Shown: positions 16,016 to 25,117, counted from the stretch's first letter. The stretch is DNA of 64,000 nt from Caproicibacter sp046707225 (GCF_046707225.1 NZ_JBJKOP010000008.1:62001-126000), one strand, 5' to 3'. The notes: a model not told the origin generated them from the letters alone. Numbers and translations: made by a program.

Positions 16016-17683
16016 ATGGCTGAAGAAAAATATGTAATTGGAATAGATTTTGGTACGCTGTCCGCCCGGGGAGTGCTTGTGAAGGTACGGGACGGCGCCA
16101 TCGTTTCCTCTGAAGTCAAAGAATATCCGCACGGTGTAATGGACAAAAGGCTTCCGGACGGCACCGAGCTTGGGCCGGACTGGGCGCTGCAGCATCCGCA
16201 GGATTATCTGGACTGCATTTCTGAGATTTTTCCCACACTGATGAAAGACGCAGGAGTGACGGCGGAAAATATTATTGGAGTGGGCAGCGACTTTACAACC
16301 TGCAGTATTCTTCCGACTAAAGCCGACGGAACGCCCCTGTGCTTTCTTCCGCAGTATCGCGAAACGCCGCACGCCTATGCAAAGCTGTGGAAACATCACG
16401 CCGCTCAGAGAGAAGCAAACGAGCTGAACAGAATTGCCGCAGAGCGGGGGGAGAATTTCTTATCGAATTACGGCGGAAAGATCTCTTCGGAATGGATGAT
16501 TCCAAAGATCTGGCAGATTTTAAACGAAGCTCCGGAAATTTTCAACGCGGCCGAGCGAATTATGGAATGCGGCGACTGGGTTGTTTTCCAGTTGACCGGG
16601 GAGGAAAAGAGAAGCTCCTGCCAGATGGGCTATAAAGCCATTTGGCAGAAGGAAACAGGCTATCCGCCGAATGATTTTTTCCGTGCCCTTGACCCGCGGC
16701 TGGAGCATGTTGCGGACGAGAAGCTTTCCAGAACGGCTTATCCGCTGGGAACCCGGGCGGGGACCATTACGAAAAATTCCGCAAAATGGACGGGGCTGAA
16801 CCCGGGAACCCCTGTCGCCGTCAGCTGTGGAGATGCCCATGCGGCTGTGCCGGGAGCTGGAATCACACGGCCAGATGTTATGCTGATGGTGATCGGTACC
16901 TCCGGCTGTGATATGATGGTGTCCAGGCAAAGGTGCAGGATCCCGGGAATCTGTGGAATTTGCGAGGATGGAATTTTACCCGGCTATTTCGGTTATGAAG
17001 CCGGTCAGTCCTGTATAGGTGATCATTTCCAATGGTTTGTTGAGAATATGGTTTCCACTGAATACCGGGCGGCGGCGAAAGAAAAAAACATGTCGGTTTA
17101 CCGGTATTTCGACGATCTCGCAACCCAAATCAGGCCGGGGGAAAGCGGATTGCTCGCTTTGGACTGGTGGAACGGGAACCGCAGTGTGCTGGTAAACGCC
17201 GATCTTACGGGACTGATTCTTGGAATGACGCTTCGCACCAAGCCCGAGGAAATTTATAAAGCGCTGGCGGAAGCCGTTGCGTTTGGAAAACGAAAGATCA
17301 TCGACACCTTTCAAGCAAACGGCGCGGGAATTTCAGAGCTTTACGCAACTGGGGGCATTTCCGAAAAAAGTCCGTTTGTCATGCAAACGCTTGCCGATGT
17401 CATTGGAAAAACAATAAAGGTTTCCGCTGTGGATAATGCAACCTGTATGGGAGCAGCCGTTATGGGCGCGGTCGCGGCCGGCGTAGAAAAGGGCGGTTAC
17501 GGCGGCATACCGGACGCCGCGTCCGCCATGAGCGGAGGCGTCCGCGCTGTCTATGTTCCTAACGCGGGTAGCCACGTGATTTACGAACGCCTTTATCAGG
17601 AATACTGCACGCTGCACGATTATTTTGGAATCCGGAACAATGTAATGGAACGGCTGAAGAAAATGGAATCCGCCGAAACCTGA
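16016..17683 (+). CDS. araB: Ribulokinase (AraB-type FGGY kinase)
   Basis: A 555-residue FGGY-family kinase of the AraB subgroup (E. coli AraB has 566). Landmarks: IGIDFGTLSARGVLV phosphate-binding loop, VGSDFTTCSILPT, SCGDAHAAVPGAG with the catalytic Asp, and the C-terminal ATGGISEKSPFVMQTLADVIG nucleotide-site motif. AraB phosphorylates L-ribulose and, less efficiently, the other 2-ketopentoses including D-ribulose. With an L-arabinose operon one would expect araA and araD, but the isomerase here is FucI-type, whose pentose product is D-ribulose; the product would be D-ribulose 5-phosphate, a pentose-phosphate intermediate. The ATG at 16016 fits the conserved N-terminus; GAGGAAAGGA lies upstream. 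Confidence 0.92.
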   Translation: MAEEKYVIGIDFGTLSARGVLVKVRDGAIVSSEVKEYPHGVMDKRLPDGTELGPDWALQHPQDYLDCISEIFPTLMKDAGVTAENIIGVGSDFTTCSILPTKADGTPLCFLPQYRETPHAYAKLWKHHAAQREANELNRIAAERGENFLSNYGGKISSEWMIPKIWQILNEAPEIFNAAERIMECGDWVVFQLTGEEKRSSCQMGYKAIWQKETGYPPNDFFRALDPRLEHVADEKLSRTAYPLGTRAGTITKNSAKWTGLNPGTPVAVSCGDAHAAVPGAGITRPDVMLMVIGTSGCDMMVSRQRCRIPGICGICEDGILPGYFGYEAGQSCIGDHFQWFVENMVSTEYRAAAKEKNMSVYRYFDDLATQIRPGESGLLALDWWNGNRSVLVNADLTGLILGMTLRTKPEEIYKALAEAVAFGKRKIIDTFQANGAGISELYATGGISEKSPFVMQTLADVIGKTIKVSAVDNATCMGAAVMGAVAAGVEKGGYGGIPDAASAMSGGVRAVYVPNAGSHVIYERLYQEYCTLHDYFGIRNNVMERLKKMESAET

Positions 17684-17687
17684 ACCG

Positions 17688-17724
17688 AGCCGCCGAAAGC
17701 TATTTTCGCTTTCGGCGGCTTTTT
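17688..17724 (+). terminator. Terminator of the catabolic locus
   Basis: AGCCGCCGAAAGC (17688-17700) pairs perfectly with GCTTTCGGCGGCT (17708-17720), followed by TTTT. Confidence 0.92.
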
Positions 17725-17943
17725 CATGGGATTCATCCCGTTGTATCATTGCACCCTGCGCGGGCAAAAGGAATACTCCGTTTTCCCTCCGAAAGCGCGG
17801 AGAGGAACAGAAATCGACAGAGCTCCTGTGCTATGATGAAAGACAAAGATTTTATTAGAAAATAAATTCGATATCTTTTGTAACAAAACAAACAAAAACA
17901 ATCTAACTTATAGAAAAAAACACTTTAAAATGACTAAATTATC

Positions 17944-17971
17944 TTGATATTTTCCCAAATTGTGCTATGAT
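17944..17971 (+). promoter_or_regulatory. Promoter of the glycogen operon
   Basis: TTGATA (17944-17949), 16-base spacer, TATGAT (17966-17971) with an extended -10 TGC. The transcript would start about 25 bases before glgB. In the A+T-rich stretch 17725-17943 I see no gene, tRNA or other recognisable element. Confidence 0.6.
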
Positions 17972-18002
17972 AAAATTAAATAAGAAAAGGGGGTCGGCTA
18001 AA

Positions 18003-19997
18003 ATGCAAAAGAAAGAGATGCAAAACGGCATGGACCCGTCGCTGACCGGATTCTTAGCAGGGACGAATGCCAGGGCGTTCGATTATCTGGGAGTACATAA
18101 GTCGGCGCGAAACGGGCGGGAAGGCATGATATGCCGCGTTTGGGCGCCGAATGCCTCGGAAATCTCCGTTGTCGGCGATTTTAACCGCTGGCAGGCCGGG
18201 CTCGACTGCATGGAACGGGTCGGCGGCGGAGTATGGGAATGCTTCCTGCCCGGGGTATGGAACCGCTTTGACTCCTACAAATTCTGCATTGTCGCACCGG
18301 ACGGGAAAAAGCTCTTTAAAAGCGATCCCTATGCCTACCACTTTGAATCCGGAGAGGGAAAAGCGTCCAAGTATTACGATCTGGAAGGCTTTTGCTGGAA
18401 GGACGCAGCATGGATGCGGCACAAGGCGGCAAAACCGCATTACGGGCAGCCTGTCAATATTTATGAAATTCACCCCGGCTCCTGGAAAAGGCACGCGGAC
18501 GGCAATGTCCTGACTTATGAGGAATTGGCGGACGAGCTGCTGCCCTACCTGAAGGATATGGGCTACACGCATGTGGAGCTGATGCCGGTGACCGAATATC
18601 CTTTCGAAGGCTCCTGGGGGTATCAGGTTACGGGGTATTTCGCGCCGACCAGCCGCTACGGGGAACCCAAACAGTTCATGAGCTTTGTGGAAAAATGCCA
18701 TGAAGCGGGAATCGGGGTGATTCTTGACTGGGTTCCCGCCCATTTCCCAAAAGACGCGTTCGGCCTCGCGCGGTTTGACGGAACGCCCTGTTACGAATAT
18801 GCGGACCCCCGGAAAGGGGAACACAAGGACTGGGGAACGCTCGTGTTCGACTACGGCCGCAGGGAAGTGGTTAGTTTTCTGATTTCCAGCGCGGTGTTCT
18901 GGTTGGAAAAATACCATGTGGACGGGATTCGGGTGGATGCGGTCGCCTCTATGCTTTACCTGGATTACAGCCGGAAAGCGGGAGAATGGGTCCCGAATAT
19001 CAACGGCGGAAGGGAAAACCTGGAGGCGGTAGCATTCCTGCGAAAGCTCAACGAGGCTGTGTTCTCCCTTTTCCCCGACGTGATGATGATCGCAGAGGAA
19101 TCCACCTCGTGGCCAATGGTTTCGCGCCCTACTTATTCCGGCGGGCTTGGTTTTAACTACAAATGGAACATGGGATGGATGAACGATATGCTCCATTACC
19201 TGACACTGGACCCCGTTTACCGCCCGTTTAACCATGACAGTCTTACCTTTTCCTTCTTTTACGCGTTTTCCGAAAACTTTATTCTGCCGATTTCCCACGA
19301 TGAGGTCGTGCATGGAAAAAGCTCCCTTATCAATAAAATGCCCGGCGACTACGAGCAGAAATTTGCCGGGGTCCGCGCGTTCCTGTGTTACATGATGGCC
19401 CATCCGGGCAAAAAACTGATTTTTATGGGAACGGAGTTCAGCCAGTTTATTGAGTGGGATTATCAGAAGGAGCTGGACTGGATGCTGCTGGATTATGAGC
19501 AGCACCGCAAACAGCAGAGTTTTTTCCGCGATCTGAATCATTTCTACCTGAATACGCCCGCGCTGTGGGAAATAGATTTTACGTGGGAAGGCTTTTCCTG
19601 GATTTCCAACGACGATTATACACAGAGTGTGATCGCATTTCGCAGGATAGACAGGTCCGGCAAAGAAGTGATCGCAGTCTGCAACTTTCAGCCGGTTCGG
19701 CGGGACAATTACTCTATTGGGGTGCCGTATGACGGCATTTATGAAGAAGTCTTTTCATCCGACGCGGTTCGGTACGGCGGCAGCGGCATCAGCAACGGTT
19801 CCTCCATTCAAAGCGTAAAAATACCGTTGCACGGCTGCGAACAGTCCGTTTGTCTTACTTTACCGCCGCTTTCTGTTTTTTATCTCAAATGCAAACGCCG
19901 CAGGACAAAATCTTCTGGGGGTCCGGCCCGACCTCATCAAGGCGGCGAACGCCGGAAAGCGCGCGGACAAAGGTCCGGTCAAAAGGAGGAGGAATAA
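18003..19997 (+). CDS. glgB: 1,4-alpha-glucan branching enzyme
   Basis: Introduces alpha-1,6 branches into glycogen (GH13). About 664 residues: an N-terminal CBM48-like domain (about 25-125, VWAPNASEISVVGDFNRW), the catalytic barrel with the nucleophile Asp in DGIRVDAVASMLYLDYSR, acid/base Glu in MIAEESTSWP and the transition-state His/Asp in PISHDEVVHGKSSL, then a C-terminal beta domain. The last 30 or so residues are an unusual basic, low-complexity tail. ATG 18003 has AAGGGGGT upstream. It is the first of four overlapping or closely spaced glycogen genes. Confidence 0.96.
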   Translation: MQKKEMQNGMDPSLTGFLAGTNARAFDYLGVHKSARNGREGMICRVWAPNASEISVVGDFNRWQAGLDCMERVGGGVWECFLPGVWNRFDSYKFCIVAPDGKKLFKSDPYAYHFESGEGKASKYYDLEGFCWKDAAWMRHKAAKPHYGQPVNIYEIHPGSWKRHADGNVLTYEELADELLPYLKDMGYTHVELMPVTEYPFEGSWGYQVTGYFAPTSRYGEPKQFMSFVEKCHEAGIGVILDWVPAHFPKDAFGLARFDGTPCYEYADPRKGEHKDWGTLVFDYGRREVVSFLISSAVFWLEKYHVDGIRVDAVASMLYLDYSRKAGEWVPNINGGRENLEAVAFLRKLNEAVFSLFPDVMMIAEESTSWPMVSRPTYSGGLGFNYKWNMGWMNDMLHYLTLDPVYRPFNHDSLTFSFFYAFSENFILPISHDEVVHGKSSLINKMPGDYEQKFAGVRAFLCYMMAHPGKKLIFMGTEFSQFIEWDYQKELDWMLLDYEQHRKQQSFFRDLNHFYLNTPALWEIDFTWEGFSWISNDDYTQSVIAFRRIDRSGKEVIAVCNFQPVRRDNYSIGVPYDGIYEEVFSSDAVRYGGSGISNGSSIQSVKIPLHGCEQSVCLTLPPLSVFYLKCKRRRTKSSGGPARPHQGGERRKARGQRSGQKEEE

Positions 19998-19998
19998 T

Positions 19999-21234
19999 AT
20001 GTTTCCAAAGCAACAGGTCGTGGCCATGCTGCTGGCGGGCGGTCAGGGCAGCAGGCTTGGGGTGCTGACAAAAAATCTTGCAAAACCCGCCGTGCCTTAT
20101 GGAGGAAAATACAGAATTATCGATTTTCCGCTGTCAAACTGTGTGAATTCCGGAATTGAAACCGTGGGGGTTCTCACCCAGTATCAGCCGATGATATTAA
20201 ATGAATATATCGGAAACGGGCAGCCCTGGGATCTGGACAGCATGAACGCCGGGGTACACGTGCTGCCGCCGTTTCAGCGCAGCCGCAGGTCAGACTGGTA
20301 CAAGGGTACGGCCAACGCGATTTATCAGAACATTCCGTTTATCGAGCGGTACAATCCCGACTATGTCGTGGTCCTCTCCGGCGACCACATCTACAAAATG
20401 GACTATTCGCGCATGATCGCGTTTCACAAGGAAAAGGAAGCCGATTGTACGATTGCGACAATCGAGGTCCCAATGGAGGAAGCCTCGCGATTCGGAATCC
20501 TCAATACCAACCCGGACGGCTCCGTCTACGAATTTGACGAAAAGCCGAAAGCACCCAAAAGCAATCAGGCTTCCATGGGGATTTATGTGTTCAGCTGGAA
20601 TAAGCTGAGAAGCTATCTGGAGGAGGACGAGGCGGCGCCGAAGTCTTCGAATGATTTCGGCAAGGACGTTCTGCCCGCCATGCTGAACGCGGGCGAGCGC
20701 ATCTTTGCTTATCGCTTCGAAGGATACTGGAAAGATGTCGGCACGATTGACAGTCTGTGGGAATCCAACATGGATCTTTTGAACCCGAAAATTCCATTGG
20801 ACCTGAGCGAAGAAAGCTGGAAGATTTTTACGCGCAATCCGGTCATGCCGCCGCATTATGTCGCCAAGGGCGCCCGGGTGCAGAACTCGCTTGTTGCGGA
20901 GGGCTGCACCGTTTACGGCGAAATCGACTTTGCCGTGCTTTTTTCCGGAGTCTACATCGCGCCCGGCGCGGTGGTGCGCGACTCGATCATTATGCCGAAC
21001 ACGCGGATAGAGGAAGGGGCCGTTGTGCAGTACGCGATCGTCGCGGAAGAATGCGTCATCGGCAGCGGGGCGAAGATCGGCGCGCGTCCGGAGGATATCG
21101 TCAACAAGGAAGAATGGGGAGTCGCGGTCGTCGGGAACGGCTGCTCCATCCCGTCCGATTCCGTCATTGCACCCAAATCCATGATTGATTCCGAAACTTT
21201 CGCACAGGAGGCGGTGAAAAATGCGAGGAAATAA
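19999..21234 (+). CDS. glgC: Glucose-1-phosphate adenylyltransferase, catalytic subunit
   Basis: Makes ADP-glucose from glucose 1-phosphate and ATP, the committed step of glycogen synthesis. 411 residues with the nucleotidyltransferase motif LAGGQGSRLGVLT, the KPAVPYGGKYRIIDFPLSN substrate loop, the metal-binding Asp in VLSGDHIYKMDY and a C-terminal left-handed beta-helix (about 290-395). Its ATG lies one base after the glgB stop with AAAGGAGGAGG upstream, so the genes are translationally linked. In Firmicutes GlgC typically works with GlgD, encoded next. Confidence 0.96.
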   Translation: MFPKQQVVAMLLAGGQGSRLGVLTKNLAKPAVPYGGKYRIIDFPLSNCVNSGIETVGVLTQYQPMILNEYIGNGQPWDLDSMNAGVHVLPPFQRSRRSDWYKGTANAIYQNIPFIERYNPDYVVVLSGDHIYKMDYSRMIAFHKEKEADCTIATIEVPMEEASRFGILNTNPDGSVYEFDEKPKAPKSNQASMGIYVFSWNKLRSYLEEDEAAPKSSNDFGKDVLPAMLNAGERIFAYRFEGYWKDVGTIDSLWESNMDLLNPKIPLDLSEESWKIFTRNPVMPPHYVAKGARVQNSLVAEGCTVYGEIDFAVLFSGVYIAPGAVVRDSIIMPNTRIEEGAVVQYAIVAEECVIGSGAKIGARPEDIVNKEEWGVAVVGNGCSIPSDSVIAPKSMIDSETFAQEAVKNARK

Positions 21235-22333
21235 TGTGCTGGGGCTGATCTTTTCCAACACGCACGAAGAAAAGCTCCGCGACCTGACGGAAATCCGGAC
21301 CATGGGCTCCGTGCCGTTCGGCGGCAGGTATCGTCTCATCGATTTTCCGCTTTCCAATATGGTCAATTCCGGGATTAGTAAAGTCGGCGTCGTCACAAAA
21401 AGCAATTATCAATCCCTGATGGACCATCTCGGTTCCGGCAAGGCCTGGGACCTCTCCAGAAAAAGGGAGGGGCTGTACATTCTGCCGCCGTTCGGCGACA
21501 CCCGTCTTGTGAATAACAGGGTCGAATCGCTTGCTTCCATTAAGAGATTTTTGACCAACTCCAAGGAAGACCTGGTTCTGATTACGGACAGTGATGTTGT
21601 CTGCAACATCGATTATTCCGATGTGGTTTCCACTCATATCAGGAAAAACGCGGATGTCACGCTGGTCTGCCGCTTCGGGCCGCTGCCCCGGAAGCTGGCC
21701 GAGCCGCTGGTGCTGACAACCGACCCGGACGGCCGCGTGATCGACCTGCTGATCGACCCGCGCACCGACGGAGAGTGCTGTTATGGAATCGGAATGATTC
21801 TGCTCCGGCGAGAGCTCCTGATTCGGCTGGTGGACGACTGCGTCAGCCGCAACCTTTACAGCTTTAAACGGGATCTGCTCCAGCGGAATCTGTCCTCTCT
21901 GCGGATGTATTCCTATGAATTCAGCGGCTATGCCCAGATCATCAGTTCGCCCGTTTCCTATTTTGCGGCAAATATGGAGCTGATGCAGCCGAATGTCAGA
22001 GCGCAGCTGTTTAATCCGGACCGGCCGGTCTACACGAAAGTGCGCGACGACATGCCTGCGCGGTACGGCCTTGGCTCGGAGGTTTCGAATTCCCTGGTCG
22101 CCGACGGCTGTGTGGTTGACGGGGCGGTGCGCAACAGTGTCCTGTTCCGCGGTGTGCGGGTCGGCAAAGGCGCCGTTGTGGAAAACTGCGTCATTTTACA
22201 GGACGGACAAATCCGGCCCGGGTGCAGAATGAAGTACGTCATCACGGATAAAGATGTCCTGATCCAAAACGACCGCTCTCTGCTGGGGTTTGAATCCTAC
22301 CCGATTTTTATCAGCAAGGGCAGCGTTGTCTGA
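21221..22333 (+). CDS. glgD: ADP-glucose pyrophosphorylase regulatory subunit GlgD
   Basis: A 370-residue paralogue of GlgC lacking catalytic residues: the glycine-rich nucleotide motif is replaced (LIFSNTHEEKLRDLTEIRT) while the FGGRYRLIDFPLSNMVNSGI fold-defining region is kept. In Firmicutes GlgD binds GlgC and raises its activity. It overlaps the end of glgC by 14 bases, consistent with equimolar synthesis of a heteromer. It is a real subunit, not a decayed copy: the frame is intact and the C-terminal beta-helix is complete. Confidence 0.93.
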   Translation: MRGNNVLGLIFSNTHEEKLRDLTEIRTMGSVPFGGRYRLIDFPLSNMVNSGISKVGVVTKSNYQSLMDHLGSGKAWDLSRKREGLYILPPFGDTRLVNNRVESLASIKRFLTNSKEDLVLITDSDVVCNIDYSDVVSTHIRKNADVTLVCRFGPLPRKLAEPLVLTTDPDGRVIDLLIDPRTDGECCYGIGMILLRRELLIRLVDDCVSRNLYSFKRDLLQRNLSSLRMYSYEFSGYAQIISSPVSYFAANMELMQPNVRAQLFNPDRPVYTKVRDDMPARYGLGSEVSNSLVADGCVVDGAVRNSVLFRGVRVGKGAVVENCVILQDGQIRPGCRMKYVITDKDVLIQNDRSLLGFESYPIFISKGSVV

Positions 22334-22364
22334 ATACACGATTTCACGCAAGGGGGTATTAGAA

Positions 22365-23792
22365 ATGAAGGTACTGTACTGTACAAGCGAGGCAATGCCG
22401 TTTGCTTCGACGGGCGGTTTGGCGGAGGTTGCCGGCTCATTGCCGCAGGCGCTCCGGCTTCGTCTGATCGGCTGCCGTGTGGTGATGCCGCTTTACGAGG
22501 ACATTCCGCAGGAACTGCGAGACGGGATGAAATTTTTGACCAGCCTGTCCGTGCCGGTCGCATGGCGCAGGCAATACTGCGGCGTTTTCGAAACTCATGT
22601 CGGCGGCGTGATATACTACCTGATCGACAACCAGTATTATTTTAAACGTCACGGCCTGTACGGCCATTTCGACGATGCGGAGCGCTTTGCCTTTTTTTCC
22701 CGCGCCGTGCTTGAAATGCTGCCCTACATCGATTTTAAGCCGGACGTCATTCACGCAAACGACTGGCAGACCGCGCTGGTACCGGTTTATTACAGCACAT
22801 TCTATGCGGATATCGACTGGTTCCGCGGAATGAAAACGGTTCTGACGATTCATAATATTCAATATCAGGGGAAATACGGGGAAGAACTTCTGGAAGATGT
22901 TCTCGGTTTGCCGAAGACTTCCCTTCCTCTGCTGCAGTTCGGTGAGTGCGTCAATTTTCTGAAGGGCGCGATCGAATGTGCGAACCGCGTCACAACGGTC
23001 AGCCCAACCTATGCTTCGGAAATTCTGGATCCGTGGTATTCCCATGGACTGGACAGCATACTTCTGGAACGGAAATGGAAACTGAGCGGAATCCTGAACG
23101 GAATTGACACCGGGGTCTATAATCCGGAGACTGACCCGGAGATTTATTCCAATTATTCCGCGGATGATTTGTCCGGGAAAACTGCGAACAAGACGGAACT
23201 GCAAAAGAGGTTAAGTCTTGCGGTTTCCGAACGGACGCCGCTCATCGGCATGGTGACGCGCATGGTTTCCCACAAGGGGCTGGATCTGGTGCGCGATTCG
23301 CTGGATCAGCTGCTGAACTCGACGGACTGCCAGTTTGTCATTCTCGGCTCCGGCGACTGGGAGTACGAGACGTTTTTCCGGCAGCTTCAGGAACGGTTCC
23401 CCGGGCGCGTGTGCACATGCTATGGGTTTGTGCCTGAGCTTTCTCACAAAATCTACGCAGCGTCCGATATTTTCCTGATGCCGTCCAAAAGCGAGCCGTG
23501 CGGGCTTTCTCAAATGATCGCGTTGCGTTACGGTTCGATTCCCGTCGTGAGGGAAACCGGCGGACTGAAGGATTCTATTACCGACAGCGGCGACGGGGAG
23601 GGCAACGGTTTTACCTTCCAGACCTATGACGCCGGCGATATGCTTCACGCGCTCGGCCGGGCGCTTCAGGGTTACCAAAATCCGGAGGGCTGGGAAATCC
23701 TGATGCGGCGCGCCATGGAATGCGATTTCAGCTGGGGCCGTTCCGCGAACGAATATATTCGTCTGTACCGGAGCCTTCTGAAAAATGGTTAA
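22365..23792 (+). CDS. glgA: Glycogen synthase (GT5)
   Basis: Transfers glucose from ADP-glucose to glycogen. 475 residues, GT-B fold. The N-terminal motif normally reading KTGGL is STGGL here (Ser15 in place of the ADP-glucose-binding Lys). Other landmarks are intact: HANDWQTALVPVY, NILNGIDTGVYNP, and the C-terminal PSKSEPCGLSQMIALRYGSIPVVRETGGLKDS with the catalytic Glu region. The ATG at 22365 follows AGGGGGT; an upstream in-frame start would overlap glgD. Last gene of the core glycogen operon. Confidence 0.95.
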   Translation: MKVLYCTSEAMPFASTGGLAEVAGSLPQALRLRLIGCRVVMPLYEDIPQELRDGMKFLTSLSVPVAWRRQYCGVFETHVGGVIYYLIDNQYYFKRHGLYGHFDDAERFAFFSRAVLEMLPYIDFKPDVIHANDWQTALVPVYYSTFYADIDWFRGMKTVLTIHNIQYQGKYGEELLEDVLGLPKTSLPLLQFGECVNFLKGAIECANRVTTVSPTYASEILDPWYSHGLDSILLERKWKLSGILNGIDTGVYNPETDPEIYSNYSADDLSGKTANKTELQKRLSLAVSERTPLIGMVTRMVSHKGLDLVRDSLDQLLNSTDCQFVILGSGDWEYETFFRQLQERFPGRVCTCYGFVPELSHKIYAASDIFLMPSKSEPCGLSQMIALRYGSIPVVRETGGLKDSITDSGDGEGNGFTFQTYDAGDMLHALGRALQGYQNPEGWEILMRRAMECDFSWGRSANEYIRLYRSLLKNG

Positions 23793-23816
23793 TGCACTCG
23801 GCGGGGAGGGAAAGCG

Positions 23817-25079
23817 ATGAAAAAACGGCGTGCCAAAGGCCTGCGCATCGCGGGGAAAACCATGCTTTTTTTATTGCTCTTTCTCTGTGTGGGCGCCGCG
23901 GCTTTCGGCTTTTACAGGATTGCCGACAAAGCTTTAGACCGCATGTTTCCCCCCGCCGGCGGAATCACAGTGTCCCAGCCGTCCTCTCTCCCTTCCTCCT
24001 CAGCGGTGCCCTCTTCCTCATCCGCGGCCTCGGGAACGCAGTACAAGCCGGTGAAAGGGCTTTTTTCGGCTTACGGCGAGGCGGCACAGCGGCGCCTGAC
24101 AAAAATGACAACCAGGGAAAAGGTGGGCCAGGTTTTCCTGGTTACCTGTCCCACTGCGGGACAGGTTATGGTGATCGACGATTATCAGCCGTGCGGCTAC
24201 TGCCTGACGGCACGGGACTTTGAAGGCAAAACGGCCGATCAGGTCCGCAAAACGCTTGCTTCCTATCAGAATTCCAGTAAAATCAAGATGATTCTCTGCT
24301 GCGATGAAGAGGGCGGCACGGTGGTGCGCATCAGCAAGTTTCCAGCTCTTTCAGAGCAGAAATTCCGTTCCCCTCAGCAGATTTTTCATCAAAGCGGACT
24401 GGACGGAATTAAACAGGACACGGAGAAGAAGTCCCGGCTGATGGAATCACTTGGCCTGAATATGAACCTGGCGCCGGTCTGCGACGTTTCCGTCAATCCG
24501 TCCGATTTTATCTATGCGCGCTCCTTCGGACAGAACGCCGAGCAGACCGCGGAGTTTGTCACGGCTTCTGTGAAAGCCTACCGAGCCCAGGGACTTGCCT
24601 GTACGCTTAAGCATTTTCCGGGTTATGGAAACAATGCGGACACTCATACCGGCGTTGCGACGGACAAGCGCAGTTATCAGACCTTTCAGCAGTATGATTT
24701 TCTGCCGTTTCAGGCGGGGATTCAGGCGGGAGCGCCCTGTGTGATGGTCTGCCACAATATCGTTGAGTGCATGGATTCCAGAAATCCCGCGTCGCTTTCG
24801 CCGCAGGTGCACAGGATTCTGAGGGAGACGCTCGGCTTTTCCGGGGTTGTCATGACGGACGACCTCTCCATGAAGGGAGTCACGAACTTTCTGGGCGGCA
24901 AAAACGCGGCTGTGAAGGCGTTTCAGGCGGGAAACGATCTTTTGTTGACACCGGATATCAAAGACAGCTTCAACACCCTGTACGCCGCCGTGGAGGACGG
25001 CACGATCAGTGTGGACAGGCTTAACGATTCCGTGCTGCGCATCCTTGCGTGGAAATACAGCATGGGAATGCTTTCGTAA
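23817..25079 (+). CDS. Membrane-anchored GH3 beta-N-acetylhexosaminidase (NagZ-like)
   Basis: A 420-residue protein with an N-terminal membrane anchor (about 13-35), a Pro/Ser-rich linker (52-75) and a GH3 catalytic domain. The NagZ signature KHFPGYG (265-271) with the following Asp-His dyad (DTHTG) and the nucleophile Asp in VVMTDDLSMKG (348-349) are visible. It likely trims GlcNAc from muropeptides outside the membrane during wall recycling. It starts 24 bases after glgA with GGGAGGG upstream, so it is transcribed with the glycogen operon although functionally separate. Confidence 0.88.
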   Translation: MKKRRAKGLRIAGKTMLFLLLFLCVGAAAFGFYRIADKALDRMFPPAGGITVSQPSSLPSSSAVPSSSSAASGTQYKPVKGLFSAYGEAAQRRLTKMTTREKVGQVFLVTCPTAGQVMVIDDYQPCGYCLTARDFEGKTADQVRKTLASYQNSSKIKMILCCDEEGGTVVRISKFPALSEQKFRSPQQIFHQSGLDGIKQDTEKKSRLMESLGLNMNLAPVCDVSVNPSDFIYARSFGQNAEQTAEFVTASVKAYRAQGLACTLKHFPGYGNNADTHTGVATDKRSYQTFQQYDFLPFQAGIQAGAPCVMVCHNIVECMDSRNPASLSPQVHRILRETLGFSGVVMTDDLSMKGVTNFLGGKNAAVKAFQAGNDLLLTPDIKDSFNTLYAAVEDGTISVDRLNDSVLRILAWKYSMGMLS

Positions 25080-25083
25080 AGGC

Positions 25084-25117
25084 CTAAAAAAAGCCGGGGC
25101 GCTGCGCGCTCCGGCTT
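25084..25117. terminator. Bidirectional terminator between convergent genes
   Basis: AAGCCGG (25091-25097) and CCGGCTT (25111-25117) form the stem. The A7 run before it gives a strong T-tract on the minus strand, so it mainly ends the XRE-gene transcript and, less strongly, the GH3 transcript. Confidence 0.8.

Noticed and set aside
8556..17683. Interpretation as an L-fucose operon
   Set aside because: There is no fuculose-phosphate aldolase, fucose mutarotase or fucose permease; the kinase is AraB-type, and the transporter is a carboxylate system.
18054..19541. A 495-codon open frame on the minus strand, and similar long antisense frames at 1550-2569, 6396-7466 and 52539-53636
   Set aside because: Each lies entirely inside a clear gene on the other strand (glgB, DHHW protein, gap, thrS), has no ribosome binding site and no recognisable motif; long antisense frames are expected in this base composition.
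21221..22333. GlgD as a decayed glgC duplicate
   Set aside because: The loss of the catalytic loop is the normal state of GlgD regulatory subunits and the frame is intact.
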